From Pseudomonas zanjanensis (GTDB lineage: Bacteria > Pseudomonadota > Gammaproteobacteria > Pseudomonadales > Pseudomonadaceae), in NCBI RefSeq assembly GCF_014268745.2, contig NZ_JABWRB020000002.1, forward strand, positions 682,001 through 746,000: DNA of 64,000 nucleotides. The letters are read 5' to 3'. Both the position numbers and the translations under genes were made by a program. A model generated the notes under the pieces. The model did not search any database and was not told the origin of the DNA. It was given only the letters and a program-made list of their open reading frames with translations. This document shows positions 19,511 to 28,017 of the stretch, piece after piece. Each line of letters opens with the position of its first letter. Positions within the stretch are counted from its first letter, which is position 1.

Positions 19511-19981
19511 ATGGCAATTGATATCGGTATCAGTGAAGAAGATCGCAAGTCCATCGTCGACGGGCTTTCGCGCCTGCTGTCGGACACCTACGTGCTGTAC
19601 CTCAAGACCCACAATTTCCACTGGAACGTCACAGGGCCGATGTTTCGGACCCTGCACCTGATGTTCGAGGAGCAATACAACGAGTTGGCTTTGGCGGTGG
19701 ACCTGATTGCCGAGCGAATTCGTGCCCTTGGCTTCCCGGCCCCGGGCGCCTACTCGGTGTATGCGCGCCTGTCTTCTATTAAGGAAGAGGAAGGCGTGCC
19801 TGCCGCCGAAGACATGATCCGACAACTGGTCGAGGGTCAGGAGGCAGTGACGCGTACGGCCCGTGGCATCTTTCCTTTATTGGACAAGGTCAGCGACGAG
19901 CCCACCGCTGACCTGCTGACCCAGCGCATGCAGGTCCACGAAAAAACCGCTTGGATGCTGCGCGCGCTGCTCGAGGGCTAG
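19511..19981 (+). CDS. Dps-like ferritin-family DNA-binding stress protein
   Basis: 156 residues. The dinuclear iron ligands are recognisable: YLKTHNFHWNVTGP (His/His from helix A, W contact) and FEEQYNELALAVDLIAERI (E-x2-Y-x6-D-x3-E), the Dps signature. It should form a dodecamer that oxidises and stores iron and shields DNA during oxidative or starvation stress. The lysine-rich N-terminal tail of E. coli Dps is lacking, so DNA binding may be weak. It stands alone with its own ribosome site. I recall the orthologous position in P. aeruginosa holding a dps-like gene. Confidence 0.9.
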   Translation: MAIDIGISEEDRKSIVDGLSRLLSDTYVLYLKTHNFHWNVTGPMFRTLHLMFEEQYNELALAVDLIAERIRALGFPAPGAYSVYARLSSIKEEEGVPAAEDMIRQLVEGQEAVTRTARGIFPLLDKVSDEPTADLLTQRMQVHEKTAWMLRALLEG

Positions 19982-20034
19982 TAAGTCTAGGCCGGGGATG
20001 ACGTGGGGTGGGGCTTGTTGCCTGCACGTGCCGT

Positions 20035-20080
20035 GTAGGACGACGTAATTCGTCGCTGGCCTGCTGTTGGCTTGTCCTAC
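20035..20080. repeat. Nested inverted repeat in gap after the Dps-like gene
   Basis: GTAGGAC (20035-20041) pairs with GTCCTAC (20074-20080), and inside it CGACG (20041-20045) pairs with CGTCG (20051-20055). No T-run follows, so it is not a simple terminator. Not one of the two REP families found elsewhere in the window. Confidence 0.45.
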
Positions 20081-20189
20081 GCCCATGGTCATAAAGTCAT
20101 CTGGAACTGGCGGTGCCGTTGAGCTTCCATAGAGCCACGGATGGGTTGTTCCAACCCAGAGGCTCGTATGGCAAAGGAGTGTCAACGGT

Positions 20190-20531
20190 ATGATTCAAGG
20201 AAAAGTACCCGGAGAAGGGGGGCGGGGGCGTTTCCAGCCCATCAGCGTCGACCCGTTCGTCCGGGGGTTCGATATGCAACTGGCCCGGCCACTGGCCCGA
20301 TCCATTCGCTTGAACGGGTTCGCCACCTGTCTGCGGCTGGAGCAGGTCTATTGGGATATTCTCGGCGACATGGCCGAGCTCAACCGCTGCTCCATCAGCA
20401 CGTTGCTGTCCCATGTGGACAGGGAAGTGCACCTGCGTCACGGTGGGGTGCGCAATTTCAGCGGGTTGGTGCGCGTGGTCTGTGTGGTGCACAGCTTGAA
20501 AGAGGCGGGAATGGATCATCGTGTGGTCTAG
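20190..20531 (+). CDS. Ribbon-helix-helix domain protein
   Basis: 113 residues from the ATG at 20190, preceded by AAAGGAG. Residues ~38-98 (RSIRLNGFATCLRLEQVYW, LAELNRCSISTLLSHVDRE-like, GGVRNFSGLVRVVCV) match the arrangement of RHH_4-type ribbon-helix-helix proteins: a basic beta-strand followed by two helices. Such proteins are small dimeric DNA binders, often repressors. No target is known, and no divergent partner or toxin gene is adjacent, so I do not call an antitoxin. A degenerate REPIN follows. Confidence 0.7.
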   Translation: MIQGKVPGEGGRGRFQPISVDPFVRGFDMQLARPLARSIRLNGFATCLRLEQVYWDILGDMAELNRCSISTLLSHVDREVHLRHGGVRNFSGLVRVVCVVHSLKEAGMDHRVV

Positions 20532-20581
20532 CCCCGTCAATGGTTGCGAGCGCGGTGTCCCCCAGGGGAATGAGTTCATTC

Positions 20582-20667
20582 GTGGCGAGGGAGCTTGCTC
20601 CCGCTGGGCTGCGCAGCAGCCCTCTTTGTGAGCGCTTCGCACTCAAGCGGGAGCAAGCTCTGGCCAC
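20582..20667. repeat. REPIN, type A, right arm degenerate
   Basis: The left arm is intact (GTGGCGAGGGAGCTTGCTCC). The right arm reads AGCAAGCTCTGGCCAC, having lost part of CCCTCGCCAC, so this copy appears to be decaying. Confidence 0.8.
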
Positions 20668-20815
20668 GATGAGTCGCGCAAGCCTTTAATGAACAAAAGG
20701 ATCGGCAATGACTGTGCGGTCTTACGGCTGCACAGGCCGCATTTAATGGATATAATCCCGCTCTTTGCCGCAAAGCCTGCCTTTGCGCGTGTAACCTGAT
20801 CGCCGAGACAACCCC

Positions 20816-21037
20816 ATGCCGATGTACGACTACCAATGTGCTTCCTGTGGTCATCAGATGGAAGCCATTCAAAAGATCAGCGCTGCACCGCTGGTCGACT
20901 GCCCTGCCTGCCAGGCGCCGGAACTGAAAAAGATGCTCTCCATGCCCGGTTTTCGCCTCGGTGGCACCGGCTGGTATGAAACCGACTTCAAGACCGGCGC
21001 CAAGAAGAACCTGGCCGGTGGCGACAAAGCTGATTGA
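20816..21037 (+). CDS. FmdB-family zinc ribbon protein
   Basis: 73 residues. The N-terminus MPMYDYQCASCGHQMEAIQ with the second pair CPACQA gives the C-x2-C...C-x2-C zinc ribbon of the FmdB/CxxC_CXXC_SSSS family, followed by a Gly-rich tail (GFRLGGTGWYETDFK). The family is often encoded upstream of aspS in proteobacteria, as here, 75 bases before it. Its role is not established. Confidence 0.9.
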   Translation: MPMYDYQCASCGHQMEAIQKISAAPLVDCPACQAPELKKMLSMPGFRLGGTGWYETDFKTGAKKNLAGGDKAD

Positions 21038-21112
21038 GTTGAATACGCGCGAGTTCTTGCACGGGCAGGGCCTCCAACCGAATGTCGAATTACGAGAAGT
21101 GAAACCACTACC

Positions 21113-22888
21113 ATGATGCGCAGCCATTATTGCGGCCAACTGAACGAAAGCCTGGAAGGTCAGGAAGTTACTCTTTGCGGATGGGTCCATCGTCGCCGTG
21201 ACCATGGCGGGGTGATTTTCCTCGATATCCGTGATCGTGAAGGCCTGGCCCAGGTGGTGTTCGATCCGGACCGCGCTGAAACCTTCGCCACCGCCGACCG
21301 CGTGCGCAGCGAATACGTCGTCAAGATCACCGGCAAGGTGCGCCTGCGCCCGGCCGGCGCCGGCAACGCCAACATGGCGTCGGGCATGATCGAAGTGCTG
21401 GGCTACGAGCTGGAAGTGCTCAACGAAGCGGAAACCCCGCCGTTCCCGCTCAACGAATACTCCGACGTGGGCGAGGAAACCCGCCTGCGCTACCGCTTCA
21501 TCGACCTGCGTCGCCCGGAAATGGCCGAGAAGCTGCGCCTGCGTTCGCGCATGACCACCAGCATCCGTCGTTACCTGGACGAGAACGGCTTCCTCGACGT
21601 CGAGACGCCGATCCTGACCCGCGCCACGCCGGAAGGCGCCCGCGACTACCTGGTGCCGAGCCGTACCCACCCCGGCAGCTTCTTCGCCTTGCCGCAATCG
21701 CCACAGCTGTTCAAGCAACTGCTGATGGTGGCTGGGTTCGATCGCTACTACCAGATCGCCAAGTGCTTCCGCGACGAAGACCTGCGTGCCGACCGTCAGC
21801 CTGAGTTCACTCAGATCGACATCGAGACCAGCTTCCTCGACGAAAAGGACATCATGGGCCTGACCGAGGGCATGATCCGCAACCTGTTCAAGGAAGTGCT
21901 GGGCCTGGAGTTCGGCGAGTTCCCGCACATGACCTTCGAAGAGGCCATGCGTCGCTACGGTTCCGACAAGCCGGACCTGCGTAACCCGCTGGAACTGGTG
22001 GATGTGGCCGATCAGCTCAAGGACGTCGAATTCAAGGTGTTCAGCGGCCCGGCCAACGACCCGAAATGCCGTATCGCGGCCCTGCGGGTTCCAGGCGGCG
22101 CCAGCATGCCGCGCAAGCAGATCGACGACTACACCAAGTTTGTCGGCATCTACGGTGCCAAGGGCCTGGCCTACATCAAGGTCAACGAGCGCGCCGCGGG
22201 TGTTGATGGCCTGCAATCGCCGATCGTGAAAAACATCCCGCAAGACAATCTCAACGTGATCCTCGATCGCGTCGGTGCGGTTGACGGTGACATCGTCTTC
22301 TTCGGCGCCGACAAGGCCAAGATCGTCAGCGAAGCCCTGGGTGCGCTGCGCATCAAGCTGGGCCACGACCTGAAGCTGCTGACTTGCGAGTGGGCCCCTA
22401 TGTGGGTCGTTGATTTCCCGATGTTCGAAGAAAACGACGATGGCAGCTTCTCCGCGCTGCACCACCCGTTCACTGCGCCGAAGTGCTCGCCGCAAGAGCT
22501 GGAGGCCAACCCGGCCACCGCGTTGTCGCGCGCCTACGACATGGTCCTGAACGGCACCGAGCTGGGTGGCGGTTCGATCCGTATCCATCGCAAGGAAATG
22601 CAACAGGCGGTGTTCCGTCTGTTGGGTATCGATGAAGCTGAACAGGAAGAGAAGTTCGGCTTCCTGCTGGACGCCCTGAAGTTTGGTGCACCGCCCCACG
22701 GTGGCCTGGCCTTCGGCCTGGATCGCCTGGTGATGCTGATGACCGGCGCCCAGTCGATCCGTGAAGTGATCGCGTTCCCGAAAACCCAGAGCGCGGCCGA
22801 TGTCATGACCCAGGCGCCGGGCGTGGTGGACGCCAAGGCGTTGCGCGAGTTGCACATCCGCCTGCGTGAACAGCCAAAGGCTGAGTAA
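21113..22888 (+). CDS. aspS: Aspartyl-tRNA synthetase
   Basis: 591 residues. The N-terminal anticodon-binding OB fold has LCGWVHRRRDHGGVIFLDIRDR. Class II motif 2 is FRDEDLRADRQPEFTQIDIE and motif 3 is GLAFGLDRLVMLMTG. The bacterial GAD insertion lies between. It charges tRNA-Asp; bacteria lacking AsnRS have a non-discriminating form that also acts on tRNA-Asn, and pseudomonads are of that type as I recall. Two consecutive ATGs (21113, 21116) are possible starts. A tight terminator lies 17 bases after the stop. Confidence 0.97.
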   Translation: MMRSHYCGQLNESLEGQEVTLCGWVHRRRDHGGVIFLDIRDREGLAQVVFDPDRAETFATADRVRSEYVVKITGKVRLRPAGAGNANMASGMIEVLGYELEVLNEAETPPFPLNEYSDVGEETRLRYRFIDLRRPEMAEKLRLRSRMTTSIRRYLDENGFLDVETPILTRATPEGARDYLVPSRTHPGSFFALPQSPQLFKQLLMVAGFDRYYQIAKCFRDEDLRADRQPEFTQIDIETSFLDEKDIMGLTEGMIRNLFKEVLGLEFGEFPHMTFEEAMRRYGSDKPDLRNPLELVDVADQLKDVEFKVFSGPANDPKCRIAALRVPGGASMPRKQIDDYTKFVGIYGAKGLAYIKVNERAAGVDGLQSPIVKNIPQDNLNVILDRVGAVDGDIVFFGADKAKIVSEALGALRIKLGHDLKLLTCEWAPMWVVDFPMFEENDDGSFSALHHPFTAPKCSPQELEANPATALSRAYDMVLNGTELGGGSIRIHRKEMQQAVFRLLGIDEAEQEEKFGFLLDALKFGAPPHGGLAFGLDRLVMLMTGAQSIREVIAFPKTQSAADVMTQAPGVVDAKALRELHIRLREQPKAE

Positions 22889-22904
22889 GGCTGGCACCTG
22901 AGAG

Positions 22905-22928
22905 GGCGCATCTTCGGATGCGCCTTTT
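22905..22928 (+). terminator. Rho-independent terminator after aspS
   Basis: GGCGCATC-TTCG-GATGCGCC followed by TTTT, an 8-bp stem capped by a stable UUCG tetraloop. Confidence 0.92.
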
Positions 22929-23008
22929 CATTGGCGTCGATATTTCTGATTGTCGGCCACTGCGCACGCGCAGGGCGGGCAATGTTCCAAAAAGAAACGG
23001 AGCGAGTT

Positions 23009-23755
23009 ATGGCAGGTCATTCCAAGTGGGCGAACATCAAGCACCGCAAAGAACGTCAGGATGCCAAGAGAGGCAAGATCTTCACCAAGTGGATCCGTGA
23101 GCTGACGGTCGCGGCCCGCCAGGGTGGCGGCGACCCGGGTTCCAACCCGCGCCTGCGCCTGGCCCTGGACAAGGCCTTGGGTGCCAACATGAGCCGCGAC
23201 ATCATCGACCGGGCCATTGCCCGTGGCGCCGGTGCAACCGAGGCGGATAACGTTGAAGAGCTGACCTACGAAGGTTACGGCCCGGGCGGCGTGGCGGTGA
23301 TGGTCGAATGCATGACCGACAACCGCAACCGTACCGCCGCCGCCGTGCGTCATGCATTCAGCAAATGCGGTGGCAACCTCGGCACCGATGGCTCGGTGGC
23401 CTATCTGTTCGAACGCAAGGGGCAGATCAGCTTCGCCCCGGGCCTCGATGAGGATGCCCTGACGGAGGCGGCCCTGGAGGCCGACGCCGATGACGTGGTC
23501 AGCCATGAAGACGGCTCGTTCGACGTGTTCACTTCGTTCGCCAGCTTCTATGCCGTGCGCAACGCCTTGGAAGCCGCCGGCTTTGCGCCTGCCGACGCGG
23601 AAATCGTCATGCAGCCGACCACCAGCGCCGAACTGGACCTGGAAGGGGCCGAAAAGGTACTCAAGCTGATCGACATGCTGGAAGACCTGGATGACGTGCA
23701 GAACGTTTATTCCAACGCTGATATTCCGGAGTCGGTGGCTGAACAGCTGGGCTGA
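23009..23755 (+). CDS. yebC: YebC/PmpR family transcriptional regulator
   Basis: 248 residues from the ATG at 23009, giving the invariant N-terminus MAGHSKWANIKHRKERQD. Conserved inner motifs are GGGDPGSNPRLRLALDKA and TDNRNRTAAAVRHAFSKCGG. In P. aeruginosa the orthologue PmpR represses quinolone-signal genes, while YebC proteins in other bacteria also ease translation of polyproline stretches. It lies between aspS and ruvC, its usual place, but a REPIN separates it from ruvC. Confidence 0.96.
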   Translation: MAGHSKWANIKHRKERQDAKRGKIFTKWIRELTVAARQGGGDPGSNPRLRLALDKALGANMSRDIIDRAIARGAGATEADNVEELTYEGYGPGGVAVMVECMTDNRNRTAAAVRHAFSKCGGNLGTDGSVAYLFERKGQISFAPGLDEDALTEAALEADADDVVSHEDGSFDVFTSFASFYAVRNALEAAGFAPADAEIVMQPTTSAELDLEGAEKVLKLIDMLEDLDDVQNVYSNADIPESVAEQLG

Positions 23756-23762
23756 CAGGCGT

Positions 23763-23779
23763 AATGCCGCTCACTTAAG
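23763..23779 (+). repeat. Third copy of the 17-bp REPIN-flanking motif
   Basis: AATGCCGCTCACTTAAG lies 17 bases before a type A REPIN. Nearly identical copies frame the REPIN beside tRNA-Lys at 33522-33538 and 33698-33714. Confidence 0.7.
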
Positions 23780-23796
23780 GTTTGCTTGAAATCATC

Positions 23797-23886
23797 GTGG
23801 CGAGGGAGCTTGCTCCCGCTTGAGTGCGAAGCACTCACAAAGAAGGGTCTGCTGCGCAGCCCAGCGGGAGCAAGCTCCCTCGCCAC
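23797..23886. repeat. REPIN, type A
   Basis: Arms GTGGCGAGGGAGCTTGCTCC and GGAGCAAGCTCCCTCGCCAC in inverted orientation, with loop stem GAGTGCGAAGCACTC. Lies between yebC and ruvC. Confidence 0.9.
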
Positions 23887-23951
23887 GGATTCACTGCAAG
23901 TCTTTGATGAGCTGTATCCTCTTGTAATCCGCATTACCTTTCGCAGGCGCT

Positions 23952-24476
23952 ATGACTTTAATCCTTGGTATCGATCCTGGTTCGCGCATCACCGGCTACG
24001 GTGTGGTTCGCGATACCGGGCGCGGCTGCGTGTACGTCGCCTCTGGTTGCATCCGCACCGGGGCGGGTGAGCTGCACGAGCGCTTGCAGATCGTTTATCG
24101 CGGCGTGCGCGAAGTCATCCAGACCTACGGCCCGGTGACCATGGGCATCGAGCGGGTCTTCATGGCGCGCAACGCCGATTCGGCCCTGAAGCTGGGGCAG
24201 GCCCGGGGGGCGGCCATCGTGGCGGGCGCCGAGGAAAACCTGGAGATCGCCGAGTACACCGCGACCCAGGTCAAGCAGGCGGTCGTCGGCACTGGGGCGG
24301 CGAACAAGGAACAGGTGCAAATGATGGTGATGCACCTGTTGAAGCTGGTCAGTAAGCCACAGATCGATGCTTCCGACGCCCTGGCCATCGCCATTTGCCA
24401 TGCCCACACCCGTTCCAGTCTGTTGCCCCATGGCCTGGGAACCGCACGCAGTCGTGGCGGGCGCCTGCGTCTCTGA
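23952..24476 (+). CDS. ruvC: Holliday junction resolvase RuvC
   Basis: 174 residues. The N-terminus TLILGIDPGSRITGYGVV carries the first catalytic Asp of the RNase H fold. MGIERVFMARNADSALKLGQARG supplies the catalytic Glu and the DNA-contact loop, and the C-terminal Asp lies in QIDASDALAIAICHAH. It cuts four-way junctions during recombination repair with RuvAB, encoded just downstream. Gap to ruvA is 114 bases. Confidence 0.97.
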   Translation: MTLILGIDPGSRITGYGVVRDTGRGCVYVASGCIRTGAGELHERLQIVYRGVREVIQTYGPVTMGIERVFMARNADSALKLGQARGAAIVAGAEENLEIAEYTATQVKQAVVGTGAANKEQVQMMVMHLLKLVSKPQIDASDALAIAICHAHTRSSLLPHGLGTARSRGGRLRL

Positions 24477-24590
24477 TAGCATCAGCGCTTCATTCATGAA
24501 CCCGAGCCCGTTGCGCCTGTATCGTCGGCCTGAATGCTCGTGTTGTTACTCGCCAGCCTGGGGGCTGGCCAACGCCCAAGGATCTGAAAC

Positions 24591-25199
24591 GTGATTGGAC
24601 GCTTGCGCGGCACCCTGGCTGAAAAACAGCCGCCGCACCTGATTCTCGATGTGAACGGCCTGGGCTATGAGCTGGAAGTGCCCATGACCACGCTGTATCG
24701 CTTGCCGTCGGTCGGCGAGCCGCTGACCCTGCACACCCATTTGGTCGTGCGCGAGGATGCGCAGTTACTCTATGGTTTCGTCGGCAAGCGTGAGCGGGAT
24801 TTTTTCCGCGAGCTGATCCGTCTCAATGGCGTCGGTCCGAAACTGGCCCTGGCCTTGATGTCGAGCCTGGAAGTCGACGAACTGGTGCGTTGCGTGCAGT
24901 CCCAGGATACCTCGGCCCTGACCAAGGTGCCGGGGGTGGGCAAGAAAACCGCCGAGCGCCTGCTGGTCGAGCTCAAGGACCGCTTCAAGGCCTGGGAGGC
25001 GGTGCCGGCCATGTTCGCCCTGGTGCCCAACCAGCCGGATGCGCCGGTGCCGGCGGTCAGCGCCGAAAACGATGCGGTCACCGCGCTGATCTCCCTGGGC
25101 TACAAGCCTCAGGAAGCCAGCAAGGCGATTTCCGCCATCAAGGAAAAAGGCCTGAGCACTGAAGACATGATTCGCCGTGCCCTGAAGGGAATGATTTAA
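24591..25199 (+). CDS. ruvA: Holliday junction branch migration protein RuvA
   Basis: 202 residues from a GTG start at 24591. Domain I begins MIGRLRGTLAEKQPPHLILD, the helix-hairpin-helix domain has LNGVGPKLALALMSSL and VPGVGKKTAERLLVEL, and domain III (C-terminal ~45 residues: AVTALISLGYKPQEASKAI) contacts RuvB. RuvA tetramers hold the junction for RuvB. The stop codon is directly followed by the ruvB GTG. Confidence 0.97.
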   Translation: MIGRLRGTLAEKQPPHLILDVNGLGYELEVPMTTLYRLPSVGEPLTLHTHLVVREDAQLLYGFVGKRERDFFRELIRLNGVGPKLALALMSSLEVDELVRCVQSQDTSALTKVPGVGKKTAERLLVELKDRFKAWEAVPAMFALVPNQPDAPVPAVSAENDAVTALISLGYKPQEASKAISAIKEKGLSTEDMIRRALKGMI

Positions 25200-26261
25200 G
25201 TGATTGAAGCTGACCGTCTGATTGCCGCCACGGGCGCGCCCCGTGACCGCGAGGAAATCCAGGATCGCGCGATTCGTCCTGTCAGCCTGGCCGACTACAT
25301 CGGCCAGCCGACCGTGCGCGAGCAGATGGAGCTGTTCATCCAGGCCGCCCGTGGGCGCAGCGAATCGCTGGACCACACCTTGATCTTCGGCCCGCCGGGC
25401 CTGGGCAAGACCACCCTGGCCAATATCATTGCCCAGGAAATGGGCGTCTCGATCAAGAGCACATCGGGGCCGGTGCTCGAGCGGCCGGGCGACCTGGCGG
25501 CGCTGTTGACCAACCTTGAGCCTCATGACGTGTTGTTCATCGACGAAATCCATCGGTTGTCGCCGATCGTCGAAGAAGTGCTGTACCCGGCCATGGAAGA
25601 CTTCCAGCTCGACATCATGATCGGCGAAGGGCCGGCGGCGCGCTCCATCAAGCTCGACCTGCCGCCGTTCACCCTGGTCGGCGCCACCACCCGCGCCGGC
25701 ATGCTGACCAACCCGCTGCGGGACCGTTTCGGTATCGTCCAGCGCCTGGAGTTCTATAACAACGCCGACCTGGCGACGATCGTCAGCCGCTCGGCGGGCA
25801 TCCTCGGGTTACCACTGGACCCCGACGGGGCCTATGAAATTGCCCGGCGTGCCCGGGGTACGCCGCGGATCGCCAACCGCCTGCTGCGTCGGGTGCGGGA
25901 TTTTGCCGAAGTCCGGGCCAAGGGCCACATCACCAAGCCGATTGCCGACCTGGCGTTGAACCTGCTGGACATCGACGAGCGGGGTTTCGACCACCAGGAC
26001 CGGCGCCTGCTGCTGACCATGATCGAGAAGTTTGACGGTGGCCCAGTGGGCGTGGACAGCCTGGCGGCGGCCATCAGCGAAGAACGCCACACCATTGAGG
26101 ATGTGTTGGAGCCTTACCTGATCCAGCAGGGCTACATCATGCGCACCCCACGCGGGCGCGTGGTGACCCGCCATGCCTACCTGCATTTTGGCTTAAACAT
26201 CCCGACACGAATGGGCGAGATGCCGGTGGTAGACGAATTCCTCGATGCCGTGGACGATTGA
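25200..26261 (+). CDS. ruvB: Holliday junction ATP-dependent helicase RuvB
   Basis: 353 residues from the GTG at 25200, immediately after the ruvA stop. Walker A is GPPGLGKT, Walker B is VLFIDEIHRL, sensor I is LVGATTRAG, and the arginine-finger and sensor II region reads RLEFYNNADLATIVSRSAGILG. The C-terminal winged helix ends GRVVTRHAYLHFGL. It drives branch migration as hexameric rings on RuvA-bound junctions. Confidence 0.98.
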   Translation: MIEADRLIAATGAPRDREEIQDRAIRPVSLADYIGQPTVREQMELFIQAARGRSESLDHTLIFGPPGLGKTTLANIIAQEMGVSIKSTSGPVLERPGDLAALLTNLEPHDVLFIDEIHRLSPIVEEVLYPAMEDFQLDIMIGEGPAARSIKLDLPPFTLVGATTRAGMLTNPLRDRFGIVQRLEFYNNADLATIVSRSAGILGLPLDPDGAYEIARRARGTPRIANRLLRRVRDFAEVRAKGHITKPIADLALNLLDIDERGFDHQDRRLLLTMIEKFDGGPVGVDSLAAAISEERHTIEDVLEPYLIQQGYIMRTPRGRVVTRHAYLHFGLNIPTRMGEMPVVDEFLDAVDD

Positions 26262-26388
26262 ACGAGCTCCGAATGCCGACTTTTTTCCAGTTCGTGCTGT
26301 CCCAGACGACGCCTGGAGCGTCAATGCGTTCGAGAATGAAAAAACAGTTGCCTGGCCGATTGGCAACCTGAGGAGTAAGCACTAGAGT

Positions 26389-26856
26389 ATGCGCGCGCAA
26401 AACGGGCTGGAGTCGTTCGCACATCGCTGTCGCGTTTATTACGAGGACACCGATGCTGGCGGCATCGTCTACTACGTCAATTACCTCAAGTTTATGGAAC
26501 GGGCTCGAACCGAACGGCTGCGGGAACTGGGTTTTGCCCAATCCGCGCTGGCAGGGGAGGACCTGTTATTCGTCGTGCATTCCAGCGAAGCGCGCTACCA
26601 CGCGCCGGCGCGACTGGACGACGAGCTGATGGTAAGTGCCGATGTCATCGAATTGAACCGTGTCAGCCTGCGCTTCAAGCAGCAGGTCAGGCGGGCTACG
26701 GATAACGTGCTGCTCTGCGAAGGGCAGTTTTTGGTGGCCTGTGTGCGCACCCATAGTTTGAAACCCCGGGCCATTCCCGAAGCTCTACGCGCGGCCTTTG
26801 CCGGCGTGAGCGGCGCGGGTACACACTCAGAGCAGGAGATAAAGCGTGGAAGCTAA
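26389..26856 (+). CDS. ybgC: Tol-Pal associated acyl-CoA thioesterase YbgC
   Basis: 155 residues. Hot-dog fold with the 4-hydroxybenzoyl-CoA thioesterase-type active site RVYYEDTDAGGIVYYVNYLKFMERART, in which Asp and His/Tyr positions are conserved. It begins the Tol-Pal operon: its end overlaps tolQ by 11 bases, so the two are translationally coupled. YbgC hydrolyses acyl-CoA or acyl-ACP and may link phospholipid metabolism to envelope constriction. Confidence 0.93.
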   Translation: MRAQNGLESFAHRCRVYYEDTDAGGIVYYVNYLKFMERARTERLRELGFAQSALAGEDLLFVVHSSEARYHAPARLDDELMVSADVIELNRVSLRFKQQVRRATDNVLLCEGQFLVACVRTHSLKPRAIPEALRAAFAGVSGAGTHSEQEIKRGS

Positions 26857-27541
26857 CGTCGTCGACCATTCCTCCATGTGGAGCCTGGTCAGCAATGCCA
26901 GCGTCGTGGTGCAACTGGTAATGCTGACCCTGGTAGCCGCATCGGTGACCTCATGGATCATGATCTTTCAGCGCAGCAACATGCTGCGCGCCGGTCGCCG
27001 TGCCCTGGAGAGCTTCGAAGAGCGCTTCTGGTCCGGCATCGACCTGTCCAAGCTGTACCGCCAGGCCGGCAGCAACCCGGACCCGGATTCAGGCGTCGAG
27101 CAGATCTTCCGCGCCGGCTTCAAGGAATTCTCCCGCCTGCGCCAGCAGCCCGGTGTGGATCCTGAAGCGGTCATGGAAGGCGTGGCCCGTGCCATGCGCG
27201 TCGCCATCTCCCGCGAAGAAGAGAAACTCGAACAGGGCCTGCCGTTCCTGGCGACCGTGGGTTCGGTCAGCCCGTACATCGGCCTGTTCGGTACCGTGTG
27301 GGGGATCATGAACTCCTTCCGTGGCCTGGCATCGGCCCAGCAAGCGACCCTGGCCACCGTGGCCCCAGGTATTGCCGAGGCACTGATCGCCACCGCCATC
27401 GGCCTGTTCGCGGCGATCCCGGCCGTTATCGCCTACAACCGCTTCGCTGCCCGCAGCGAAACGCTGACCAGCCGTTACTACACCTTCGCCGATGAATTCC
27501 AGGCGATCCTGCACCGCAAAGTGCACACCAGCGAAGAATAA
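26846..27541 (+). CDS. tolQ: Tol-Pal inner-membrane protein TolQ
   Basis: 231 residues. Three membrane helices: ~18-40 (VVVQLVMLTLVAASVTSWIMI), ~135-160 (PFLATVGSVSPYIGLFGTVWGIM) and ~170-195 (VAPGIAEALIATAIGLFAAIPA). The last two carry the MotA/ExbB-type residues of the proton channel (T in GTVWGIM, ATAIGL). TolQ pentamers with TolR use the proton gradient to energise TolA. The start overlaps the end of ybgC. Confidence 0.97.
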   Translation: MEANVVDHSSMWSLVSNASVVVQLVMLTLVAASVTSWIMIFQRSNMLRAGRRALESFEERFWSGIDLSKLYRQAGSNPDPDSGVEQIFRAGFKEFSRLRQQPGVDPEAVMEGVARAMRVAISREEEKLEQGLPFLATVGSVSPYIGLFGTVWGIMNSFRGLASAQQATLATVAPGIAEALIATAIGLFAAIPAVIAYNRFAARSETLTSRYYTFADEFQAILHRKVHTSEE

Positions 27542-27555
27542 GCAGGTATTTCCCA

Positions 27556-28017
27556 ATGGCTTTAATCGCTCGAGCCCGAAAAAAGCGCAAGCCGGTTGCC
27601 GAGATGAACGTGGTGCCCTACATCGACGTGATGTTGGTGCTGCTGGTCATCTTCATGGTGACCGCGCCCATGCTCAATCAGGGCGTGAAGGTCGATCTGC
27701 CCAAGGTTTCCAGCGAAGCCTTGCCGCAGGACAACAACACCCAGGTACTGACCATTTCGATCAAGGCTGACAAGACCTATTACTGGAACCTTGGCAGCGA
27801 AGTGGATACCGAGAAGCAGCAGGACCGGGCCATGACCTTGCCGCAGATGACCGACGCGGTGACCAAGATCATCAACGCCGGTAACGGCAACGGCAAGCGT
27901 ACCCAGGTCTTCATTCGCGGCGACAAGACTGTCGACTACGGTGCCGTGATGGGCGCCATGGGCGGGCTGCAGAAAGCCGGGGTCGGTAATGTTGGCTTGA
28001 TCACCGAGGCCCCCTGA
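27556..28017 (+). CDS. tolR: Tol-Pal protein TolR
   Basis: 153 residues. A short cytoplasmic N-terminus (ARARKKRKPVAEMN) leads to one membrane helix with the proton-binding Asp, VVPYIDVMLVLLVIFMVTAP, the ExbD/TolR signature. The periplasmic domain (residues ~45-153) binds peptidoglycan and couples to TolA. The stop overlaps the tolA ATG by one base (TGATG). Confidence 0.96.
   Translation: MALIARARKKRKPVAEMNVVPYIDVMLVLLVIFMVTAPMLNQGVKVDLPKVSSEALPQDNNTQVLTISIKADKTYYWNLGSEVDTEKQQDRAMTLPQMTDAVTKIINAGNGNGKRTQVFIRGDKTVDYGAVMGAMGGLQKAGVGNVGLITEAP

Noticed and set aside
20190..20531. Antitoxin of a toxin-antitoxin pair
   Set aside because: The ribbon-helix-helix protein has no small toxin-like gene next to it.
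20576..22897. A 773-residue antisense frame over aspS and the FmdB gene
   Set aside because: Shadow of aspS; composition is His/Gln/Val-rich as expected for a reverse GC-rich frame, and it even reads through a REPIN.
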